From Halocaridina rubra (Eukaryota > Arthropoda > Malacostraca > Decapoda > Atyidae): a stretch of DNA of 64,000 bases. The stretch is from contig JAXCGZ010022677.1 of NCBI GenBank assembly GCA_037179515.1, forward strand, positions 62,001-126,000, written 5' to 3'. The notes beneath the pieces were generated by a model, which saw only the letters and a program-made list of their open reading frames with translations, searched no databases and was not told where the DNA came from. Of the stretch, positions 1 to 12,000 are shown in pieces. A program made the translations under genes and the position numbers. Position 1 is the stretch's first letter, and every line of letters begins with the position of its first letter.

Positions 1-86
1 AGAGGTTTATGGATGTGGTAAGGGAGGACATGAAGGTGTGTTATGGGACAGGGCGACAAGGAGATGACTGACCTGCTTCGCGACAT
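1..86 (-). CDS. TOPBP1: TOPBP1 coding exon 10 (partial, runs off the window)
   Basis: The acceptor is cctgtcag. The in-frame reading ends ...HVLPYHIHKPL, which fits the 'LF-PVPV' stretch after BRCT4 in vertebrates. A second AG 14 bases further in would put the exon in a frame that hits a stop at 7-9, so I chose the first. Confidence 0.65.
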   Translation of the reverse strand, partial: MSRSRSVISLSPCPITHLHVLPYHIHKP

Positions 87-3000
87 CTGACAGGAAAAGC
101 CGAATGATTTGATGATATACTGTATAGCTAATAAATCTAAATAATAGGAACCCAAAGACCCACTTACATCCCCTCGATCTGCATTGAGGCAATCCTGTAT
201 ATAACTGATGGTGACCACTTCTGCAGCTTCTGCATGAACTGGTCCGGTGCCTTCTAGATTTGTGATGGAATAGTGAACGTAACCTTTGTAGTCAAGTGAA
301 ACGACTTCACCCGAATGCTCTCTAATCACCACTGTGTAGTCTTCTGTAATCTTTTGATTGTATCCGCTTAGTGTAAACATTTTACCTGCAAATGGAGTTA
401 TTTATCATATGCTCAGTGGATACTGGTAATTGTCTAGTCTACACCTTAAGTATAAATTTAAAATTGCTCTACATTAAGTACTGGCATGGCCAGACTTTTT
501 AAATGCCCAGTAGGAGCGTTTTGCCCAACAGACCTATGAACTACAAACAACCTATTATCAGTATTATAATTATTGCTGTTATTATCACAAGCTAAGCTGG
601 AGAAAAGTCAAAGACTGTAAACCAGAGTTCACCAGCAGGGGAAGCAACCTGATAGAGAAAAGAAAAAAAAGATAGACAAAATATTATATAAAATGGTACA
701 ATTTGCTACTGCAATACTTATGTGAACCTAGTTTAACCAATGCATCGAGAAGTGTGAGGAAAGTCTGTTAAAAATTTATAAAAAATCATGTTGATGCCTT
801 CCCATCTTTCTATTGTAGTTCCATGGTTTCTATTGTAGTTCCATGGTTTCAGTGTTTATTTTGACTGCTTAGTTAGGACTTGGCCTACTTCTTACAGCTC
901 ATAAAACTATATTATGCACTGCTTAACTTAAAACTAATCACAGGCTGCACGACCAAACACCTATGGACCACTCACACCATGGAACCGAAGCCTTCAAAGT
1001 CTTCCAATCCTTGTTCTCATTAAAGTATGTGAAGATATCTCTGCCTGATCTGTTCCTTACAAAAAGTGCTTGGGAAATTTTTAAATGCAGTCACACTACG
1101 CAGACGAATTTTGAACAACTTATTGTAACAAACTAAAAGTCATTTATTTTACTGAATATAGAAATCAATACATTTATTACTTTTGATAACAACAAGTGTT
1201 ACTTAATTTTAAATATTGTGCTTTGATTATGATGATCGATTTTGAGTCACAGACTCCCTTTTCTGCTATGGGGTTGGACGGTGCTTTCTTGAAAAGGAAT
1301 TTAGTTTTTGCAAATGTGACTATACCCTGAGTAAATGCTCTTTCTAACCTCAGACCAAGGTAGGCGACAAACCCTCAACCTGACAAATCAAAGTCATGAG
1401 CATTACCACTTTACCACGATGGCCACAAATAGCGTGCTTTGGTACTGACTGATTTTGATAACAAGAGTCGACTGATAACATTATCCGTGACCACAATAAG
1501 CAGATCCTAGTCTACACAGAAGAAATGTGCAAAAATTCAAAAATTTTTCCCCCCCGCAGAATGACAGTGGGACGGGTAACAAAATTGCCCTCATCAGGTC
1601 CAGGCACAAGGAAAACATTTAGAAAAAAACAGCACCTTAAAGATAAGGTAGAAATAAGTGAATGGTACACAGTGATGGGTAAGAATGCAAAGAAGAACAA
1701 AAGATGGGGAGCATTACCGTAAAATATCCCATAGGGTGTTGTGTCTTGTGAATCGGGCAGACAGGACATATTCACAGTCTCATCATTTCCCACGCTCTTC
1801 CTGTCCTTCACAAATGCAGCAGGTTTGACATACTGATGCAAAAGATCTTCATCCACGTATGTTACATCGTTGTCTCCTGCAGATGACCTCCTCGCCATAC
1901 ACCGCAACGGTTTTGGCACTGAAGGAACATTAAAAGTGTACAAGAATTGAGATTCTTCGGCTGGCATTTTTAGTCTTATGCTTTCGACTATCCAGCTGGG
2001 ATAAACTACGTGGGGCTTTGAGGTCCAGGACGAGATGGTGTTCATATGTTCTTCAATTACTTTGCCTATAAAAGTTACAAGAAAAAAGTAATGATTACAA
2101 CATGAAAAGTACAACTGCAACATGATCTATTGTATGATTAATTTTATATTTTCAATGGGGGCAGCAGTAGTTCAGTGGTAGAGCACGCAAGTCAGGAAGT
2201 GACTAAAGCGGGGTCAATCCCACTGTTGGGAGTTAGGAAGGGTATCAACCCTGCATCCTCTAGCTCCAATATGTCTGTGTTCACCCCCATTTAGACAGAG
2301 ACTAATTGTGGCACAAAGTGGTGCAATTCTTAAGCCTTAGAATATGATATCAATGATCAGGTAATATGGTATTATTTGGGCTTGACTCTGGAAATGACAA
2401 ACCTGTCTCTGTCCATCCCCATTTAAATGTGGATTAACAGTGGAAAAAACACACTAAATGTTTCTAATCAAAAGTTAGCTTTCTGAGCTGTGACCTGCTG
2501 TAAAAGCATGTGTAGAGACACTCCCTACCTGTAATTAGAAATTCTGCTCTAACTGTAATAATAGATCTCATCCAGCCATTTGTTAACCATCCAAAATGCT
2601 TAATTATCTTATGCATGAGACGTGACTTGGCACTTTGTTGCCACATACTTATTTTCATGACCAAATTTTACAATTAATTTAAAAATAAGATTTTCAAGAT
2701 ATAGAACTCGCCTTTTCAATGGAAATTTATATGATATACACAACTCAATACATTCTATGGCTTGTTTTTTATGAAAATATATAAAAAAGTATTTATTTAA
2801 GTTTACTTTAAAGTAAGGAACATATAATGATATAAACCAGCTGCAGCTGCTGGGACTTATGGGAGAAGAACCTTGTCCACTTACTCTGTTGCTGACCCAA
2901 GCATGGTGGTGAGGGTGGGGAATGGAGGCAAGCCTTTATCTCTAAGGAACTAAGAAGTGTGATCAGGGTATAATTGACTTCTGATGAACGTGTGTGCTTT

Positions 3001-6000
3001 GACTCAGTCACCCCACCTTACAAGGGGTACTGTGGCAGTTGTATGTGTGCCAATATCAAGCCTGTTTTTAAGCTTTATAATTGGGCTCTTAAGCAACTAT
3101 TGGGAGTAAGGAAGACAACTTCCAATATTGTTATGTGGAGTCAGGTTGTACGGCACTGCCTGATCTTGTGAAATACAGTCAACATAAATTCTTTCATAAA
3201 ATGTGGGATGAAAGATGTAATATACATGATGATCCCCTTTCTCTGCTTTAAAGATAGTGACTAGTCCAACACATCCACAGGGAGATATGCACGAGGTCTA
3301 ATATAAGAGTGCCTCATATTTCTGTACTGATGGGCAAAGTTCGAAATTCTAAAGAAGGGACAACTGCATCAAGACGTATCGTGTACAGAGATATTAACCC
3401 TACCTTGATAACACACGAGACTTATACATAAAAACATTTAATTAATGAGTTACACAGGCTACAATTCATGAGATTCCAAGTATCTGGTCACTGCCTAGTG
3501 GTGGAGACAAGTCGTTGGAATAGGCATGGTCGTCTACCACTTGAGGAGCGACTGTGTAGCTGCGGTGTGGTGCAGACTTAGAGACACGTAGTGGAGGAGT
3601 GTGTCCTCACCCAATACCAAGCCAGTATTTCAGTACAATACACTCGTGGACTTTTTTCTAAATTTACCATTTAGACAATGTGTAAAATTGTCCATGATGT
3701 ATTATGTACAGTATATGAATGGACTGTCGCTGATAATGTTTAATAAGTTCATATAAATTTTTAGTTTTTGTATGCATAGACAAATATTTTGTTGGAAATA
3801 ATTATTCTGGACTACAGATAGTTCAATGATATATTAATATGACATGTAATGTACATGCTATCGATATTGTATTTGACGTCATAATAACTGTAAGCTGTGG
3901 TCAATAAACTATCTGTCTATTCATATATCTATGGGATTCTTTCACTTCAGCTGCAGCCTTAATACAGTTACAATTGGTCGGAAATGGTAACACATTTCAA
4001 AAATGAAACACTTACCAATAATAATATGAGACACCGAAGGTGTTAACTGACTAAAACGGGTGGCTCCTCCAGCATTAAACACCTTTCTTAAAATATCCGT
4101 GTGTTTTTCACCAAAGCCCGACAAAAATATTATACATCCGTCCAGAAAATGTCCAGCCTTCATTGCTTGAGCAAGATCGATATCATCTACAGCAGCAACT
4201 GTGTCATTAATGTGAGAAAACATACAACGTTACTGTCAAAAGGTGAACAATAGTGTACAGTACCATTCAATATGAGGTTAAAGATATAATCATTTCCTAC
4301 AATCATGTGGCTGCAATAAGCTATGCGTAAATTCATTATCATCATGTACAAAGAATTTGCTTGTTGTATATTCTAAAATACATAATTCGGATATAGTAAA
4401 GAATAACCACCTCAGGATGCTCTAGGGCAGGGGCTTTTCAACCTTTTTCTCCCCAAGTACCCTTTCGGGTATTTTTTATGTCAGCCATGCACCCCCTTCC
4501 CTTTGTGATAAGTGGAAAAAAAAAAACACAGAAAACATTCCCTTGTGTATATTTGTAAGTACTTAAGTGAATTAACTACATAATCGTCCTACCATAACCA
4601 GAAATATAGCAAGCACAAACAATTCCATTGAAAATTAAAGAAAAAATTCATAAATCTCTGACTGTGGCTGTGCAATATAAATTTCATGCTTAAGGAAAGA
4701 GCTGAAAAAACAAAACACTATTTTATCATTACATCTGCTCCAAAGGGAATTAATGAGATGGCTGGAACTGCTTTTCCTCAACTCATCTAGTCAGCCGAGG
4801 AGCAGTTTTAGCTAAAGCACTTCGAAGGTCGACTTCCGCATTCAGTCGAGAGTTTAGTTTTGATTTTAAGACCAGTAAGCTGGAAAACCTAGTTTCACAC
4901 AAATATACTGATGGGAAAAGTAACAGAGAGTGAAGAGGCTCCTCTGCGATACATGGATATGACTTGGTTATTTCACACCAGAACCTGACTAGGGATTTTT
5001 TGCATAGAGATCACAAGCACTGGAGTCATTCACAAAGTAAATAAACTCTTCCTGAATGGCATCATTAACAGAAGCAACATCGGGCCATACCCCCTAACGA
5101 CCCATGGGGAAGGACATACCCCCTGACAGAGCCTTGTATACCCCCTGGGGTACACATACCCCAGGTTGAAAACTCCTGCTCTAGGGTAATCAATATGTAC
5201 AAAATATCCAGATGGAATCGGGACTCATCCCACTCAAACTCAGAGCTCAGCAAAGACTGACCCTCCTTGTGGCCAAAACCACCACTGCCCAACATAAATG
5301 CCTAGCTGGCACAAATCTCCATCTAGCCCTCAATCGCCACCCCAACCACCATCCTAGAACCTGGGCAGCCAAGGTCTGCGCCAGCCTGCAAGCACTACCA
5401 GTCAGGGAGAGCATCCTAGCCAAGATACAAGACACACCGCTTCCTGAATACAGATGCCCACCCCCATGGAATGACCAACCACTCGACATAAAGATCGAGC
5501 TCCCTGACCACCCCAAAAGCTTGGTAAACCCGCTTGTCCTTAAAAACATATATAAGGACAAAATTCAGAGCTGGAGCAGGCCAAACTCTCAAGTCTACTA
5601 CACTGACGGTTCAGTAAATCAAGAAACTGGAGCCTCAGCCGCCGCCTTCACCACTGAAAACCACGTCCTATCCTGGAGACTGTCAAACTCCTGCTCATCG
5701 CTCCAGACTGAGCTTGTTGCCATAGCTAACGCCCTCGACTTCTTCATCCAGCAAGGAGCTGACCATGCTCTAATTCTCTCTGACTCCAAAGGCGCCTTAC
5801 AGGCCATCAAGAAGCCACACCTCAGAGACAATGTACGCATCATCACCACCATCCTCAGCCACTACCACAGGAGAACCAGCCTTGGAAAAGCCATCACTCT
5901 TGCCTGGATTCCCGGCCACGTCGGCATCAAGGGAAATGAGGAAGCCGATCAAGCCGCCAAACAAGCCACTCTCAGAGCAGAAATCCAGATATCTCTGTCT

Positions 6001-9000
6001 CCTGGGATGCAACAGATAAAAAATAAAGCCACCAAGTCACTCTTTAACACCTTAACAACTAAACACAACCTGTGCACAGACAATGGCTCCCCCTCCACCT
6101 GGTGGTACAAAGCCACCTCTGATCTTCGGCGTATCACAATGCCCAAGAGCCTTCTACGAAGCACTGAGCTCAATGTGTACCGTCTGAGACTCGGGTACAA
6201 GTGCACCTGGCAAATAGTGTAGGATATCATCAGGGAATGCACCTTTTGCCAGGTAGCCTCACCACATCCACTGCTACATTACATCCTGGAATGTGATTCT
6301 TTTTCAGAAATACGACAAAAAACTGGTGCCCCCGCAACATCTAGCGAAGACCCAAATGCCCTTCATGTTGCTAGCTCCATCATCAGACTAGCAACAAATA
6401 ACCACATGAACAGTTTACTAAATATTATCAGACAATACCCTCCACCAAGATAACCATGCAATAACTCTCTCTCACCCCAAAACAGGAATTCATTTAAATT
6501 GTTTGATGTAAACTAATAATTCACAACTGAATACTTATGCTCTCCGTTATCTTTACAGTTTTGCACAATCTCACCTGAGGGCCAATTAGGAAAGTCCGAT
6601 CACCAACAATAACAAGATTTCACCCCACCTCCTCACCAACAGGAAAGCCCATTCGCCCGCAAGAGCGAATACCACGTACACTCCAAAAAAATCCTACCCC
6701 ACCTGCGGGCCACAAGTGGAAGGTCCGCTCACCCTCAAGGGTGAACATCCAAGAACAACAACAAATATGTACAAGGCAAGTCACCTAATCTAACCTTACC
6801 CACCCCAACCTAATCTAGCAATTTATGGGGTTATTTATATTTACACGGAGTTCTGGGGATTACTCTTTATAAGATCCCTATATTCTTATAAAAGGAAAGA
6901 CAAGTTTACCTGTTCATGAAACACTTTCTATAACTTACCATGTTCTTCCAACATTGAGTTCCTTCTTAGCAAGGTGCTGTCATGCAACACAGTTTGCTGC
7001 AGAGTTTCATTAACATGGATGACCCCTTGGCCCGTTTCGTTCATGATGGTACTGACAACGGATATATCTGGAGGAACTGAAACACAAATGTCATCAATTA
7101 ATTTCTTTATATGCAGGACAAAGTTCATATATAAAGAATAAAAACATACCTTATCATCATCATAGCCTTCAACACTGCTATGCAAAGGGCTTCATTGGAA
7201 ATCCCCCACACATTTCTTTCTTATGTCTTCATTTCTAGCTCTGCATCTGAGTTCTAACCCAAGTAGGTCTGGGTCTTACAATTCTTTTGGTGCTTTGAGG
7301 AGCCCAACTGACACTGTCATATACTAGTCTACTTTGGGAGATGCAAAAGACATCTCCATCACATCTCTATCTTCCCTTCATCAATACCTCATTTACACAT
7401 GGAACTCTAGTAATTTGCCATACCTAATGGTTCCATGCTTTTGTCTTTGTGTGTCACAATCCCCATTCGAATGGGGGTGGACACAGGCAAGTTGGAGCCA
7501 GGGATTTAAGACTGGATACCCTTCCTAATGCCCCATGGTGGGGGTGGACACAGGTTGAGGCTGGAGATTTAATGCTGGATGCTATTCCTAATGGCCTATG
7601 GCGGGTTGAACATGAGCTTATCACTTCCAGTCAAGCGACCTGGTGAACACATACAAACTTAAGATATACACATTGAAGGAAGAAATTATTTTTTTGTAAA
7701 TAACAGAAATTTCAAAAATATGCGACATTTTCTAATTCATAAGAGGTGGAAAAGAAAGACTTGGTTTTGAGAGAAAAGAGTGAGCTCCAACAGATGGCAA
7801 TTTTAACACGATGGCCATGATTCTGAGTACATATCCAATGGCCCCAATCCCAGTTATATAGGGGTGGCAGAGTTAAAGGAAACATTCAGAAGACATTAAG
7901 AACCTGGAATGGCAGCCTCTTCAGCGCAGGTTCACCTTCCAAAGTTGCAAATCGGAAGAGGACACCAAGCAACTCTGATGAGGAGCAGCAAAAGAGGCCA
8001 AATTGCCACAACCAACTCTTGCCCCTTATAGGGGACAAGAACCTGGGAGGGGCTTCGGTCACCTACATGATTACCTGACCTCTCAACATAACACACAACA
8101 ACACAATTTTTTCTACACCCAGGAATGACTCTCTGGCAGTCTTCTCTCGAAGACTGCACTACATACAACTACATATGGCAACAACATAACATTGCACTCC
8201 CTGAGAAGATTGTGGGAAAGCATAGACTTGGTAGTAGCCTTTCCTAGGGACTTGGGGCTGTTTGGGCAGGCATATTAGAAAACAACAAGCTAATATACAT
8301 CAAAGACTCCCCTTTGTGCCTTGAGGATGAGGAGTTGCCATAATTCCACCCCCATCATCACCCTACTTGGGTAACCCACAGAGTATATGGGTAAGGATTC
8401 CAGGTAATAAATTACAAACCACAGAGCCCAAAATAATAAAACTAATCACAGCATATGAAGACATTCTTTTCGTATACAAACATTATATAAGGGTAAATAC
8501 TAGTACCTACCATTTGAGAGATTGTCGTCTGTTGGAGTAGATGCCTTGGTATGTTCAACTTCATACCCCTTCATATCAAGTGCATGACCAATTTCAACAG
8601 AATCGTTGATCCAATCTGGTGTCAGACACATAATGCGCCAATTCTTTGCAAATTTGTATTTTTCCCCTTCTGGTGTTGGTACGATCAGAATAGAGGTGTC
8701 ATGCATATCAAGACTTGCTGAATATATCCCTCCTGTCAAAATAAAAAGGTTTATTTGGTAAATAAAGAGCCCAATTATAAGAACAAAGCTAAGGTAGAAA
8801 ACTGCATCACAGACTGCCCAGCCTTATATCTTCCTTCAGTTAATTTTGCGATGAAATATAGTTACAGAAGGTGGAATTACTATTTCCCCAATCCCGTATC
8901 ACTCTCGGTCATCCCCCATAATTGGCAAGTATATACATACAGATACAATGGCTGCAATTCCACTTGTGAGAGGGTGGTCAAGTCTAAACATACATATTCA

Positions 9001-12000
9001 CCAGAAGCTAATAAACCTCTAACAAAGCTCTTAGCTCCTTGGGGATATCAGGCAGTGAAAGCAGGCAATGATCTTCTGCTATGAGGCCCAACAACCGGAC
9101 CTGGTTTATCCCAACAACAAGTATATGAGGGTGGACTTCTTTTTTCCACCCACAAGGTATATAACATCACAATTAAAAGTCAAATAAGTAAAATCTGACT
9201 ACGAATATTTCTGAATAAATGTGAGCTTTAGCCAATATTTCATGCATAAGGACCCGTCATATTGCTCTGCATTAAAACATTTCCATGCCCAGGAGGACAT
9301 GCGGCAATACAAAGATGGACATATTAGAGGAACAAGGTAATAAAAATTACGGAGAGAGCAAAAAAGGAGACTGCCGTGATAAAGACATAATGAGAAGAGA
9401 TGATGACTAAGTGGGAAAGAGGGTGATGGGGAAGGAAGCTGAGGGTAGAAAACGAGGAGGGCCAAAGGACTGAATGAGGATTTATGGGAGAAAGGGATGA
9501 GAGAAGAACAGACGCAATATCCAGGACTATAGGGAAGTCTGATCTGGAGCCAAGACCCCACATACACATAGACGTGGGAAAGGGAGAAGTAAAAGAAAGA
9601 TGTAATGAATGCGGAAACAAAATACTGACAGCAAAAAAAGAAAGGAATCAAGTCCCAAGACTTAATCCAACACATATATTCCATCACCTGCCACACAACA
9701 AACCTAAGACCAAGAGCATGAGACGATAGCAACAGGACAAGAACTTAAATGAGAGACAAAAATTGATAGTTCATCCAAATACACCATCTGAAGTAAAATA
9801 AAATCCTCTGCATTCAATATCTTAACCAATAAATGCCATGTCACAATTTAAAGTTTCACCTCTATGCTCCCAATGTTACTATTTATAGACTTTTAAACCT
9901 AATTCTTCAGGAGAGATTAAGGATTACAGGAAATTTACTGGTAGGAAGATTCCATACTTTAATACCAGGTGAATTTCTAGGATTAATACTTACCATTTTC
10001 TTCAATCTTCTTTTTAAGGGCGTCCTTTGCCTTGCGAGGCATTTGAGACACACATATGACTAGCTTCTTAAAAACGGGACATTTATAAGAAAGAAACTGT
10101 TCATCCGTTGCACTTACGTCCCTTCGGAAGTCCTTACATACCGCTTTCCAAACACTAGTGAGCCACTCCCCAGTCATTATGGGGACTTCCCTCTCAACAG
10201 CAACCTATGCAGATTAAACAAGATAGATATATATTTCATGATGCACATTGTGTAACCAAGGTCATGTATCTAAGGATTTGCTTATTTTACATTTCCCTTT
10301 CTTACTTAACGAGATAGGCCATGGTAGTTCAGTGTTAAAGCATGCGAGTCAAGAAGCTACTACCCAAATGTGAAATGTTGCGGAGGGCATCCAGCCTTAA
10401 TCCCCTGGCTCCAATATGCTTGTCCACCCCTATTAGAATGGGGACAAAATTGTGACTAATAAAAGAGAGCTATTATATTTTACTCAAGCCAGCAGGGTGA
10501 ACACAACAGCAAGAAAGGGGTTGGAACTCACAACACACAGGAAAACTTAAGTGGAATAAGTTATTCTCTCTCATCACAAGCAATGCTGTCATAGCAGAAA
10601 ATTATCAGATACTGAGTGGCTTTATCAGTAAAAACTCGAAATAATATATGTGCAGTTGATTTATACATATTTATCTACTGTTTATCTATCTACAGCTTTG
10701 CTAACCTGTTCACACTAAGAATTCTTTGACAAAATACAGCCATTTTCAATCATGTAGACCCAGTGATCTCCGGGCAAAGGCTGAATAATCAGGTTGACCT
10801 ATAGGAAATCACCGACCGCCCAATTAATTGCTTAATTTAATCAGTAATGACTTGAGAAAGTGAGAGCTAATCCAACCCTGGGTTAGGACTGAACGTGCAG
10901 CCAGAATCCAATTTCAGACAACACCACTGGACAACATTGTCTCTCATATAAAAAAAAATACAGTATACTAACATAAATACGTCAACATAATGGTTATTTC
11001 ATTTTATAACAAATTCTTTATGATAATTAGTGGAAAGACTGATATTCATTCACAATTTCTAATTAACAACATCCATGGTTGATAAGCTACAGGGTATTTA
11101 CCATATACTTGGGACTGCCGACAGTATCAGCCACTAAATGGGTTACAGAGTCACTGAAGTTATTGGAATAAATGCCGGAACTTCTTGTAATAATGTTGCG
11201 GAATATCTCCTTTTTCTCTTTTTCAAACCCTGTGAGTGTGATAATCATTCTGTGCATGGAAATATTGTGAATAGGTGATGGAAGTTCAGGTATTGACAAC
11301 TTACAATGGAGACAAGATAGGAGGCATCTTGGACCTATCACTCTGGAAAGCAGTAAAAATAAATATTAATATGAATTTCACATTAGACGTCCGCATCAGC
11401 ACAGTAGTTAAAACGTCAAAACTAGGGAGTGAAAAACCTGCATTTGAGCCAACCGCAGGTTACTATGAAGATCACCCAGCATCAATTCCTCAGCTCCAAC
11501 CTGTGTCCACCCCCATTAAGGGGATTAACAGTAACATAAAATGGCAAACAACAACAATATGAATTTTACTTAAAGAATGCAATTTGCACTTGTAAAGGGA
11601 ATAAGAAATAATGATTATGCTGTAATCTCTGTGAAATATGAATTTTACGTGGATAAACTTACTATGAACGATCAGCTTATTGAAAGCATCATGGATATGA
11701 CAAAAAGAGACAATAAAGTAAGTTATGGCTATCAAGATCCTCTACCTGGAGTAGGATCATGAATATTTTAACAATTACACCTGAATATTTTATGCTGTTA
11801 AAATAGGTCTGGCTATTGAAGAATTTTCTTATGAGTATGCACAAATCTGACCTTCCAAATCGACATATTACTAGTTTTTACGTTAGGTTTAGTTAGTTAA
11901 AACTAATTGTTGATGGTTTTAAAGGTCAGCTTCGTTCAAAAGACATAAAAACCATAGTAAAAAAAAGTAAATTTCAACTCCAAAGAAAGTCGAGTGTAAT

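Noticed and set aside
7..192. Reading TOPBP1 exon 10 from the second AG (frame ending in PLPHP)
   Set aside because: That frame stops at 7-9, while the first AG gives an open frame that fits the family.
2157..2230. Possible functional tRNA genes at SINE heads
   Set aside because: Box A and B are recognisable but acceptor stems do not pair and the same text recurs with a shared non-tRNA body.
5247..6242. Minus-strand and alternate-frame ORFs opposite the RNase H region
   Set aside because: They are shadows of the LINE frame 5212-6453, which has catalytic motifs.
9199..9732. 177-codon open frame in TOPBP1 intron 4
   Set aside because: The product is low complexity from a purine-rich stretch; no domain and no repeat partner seen. 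Kept only as a low-confidence note.
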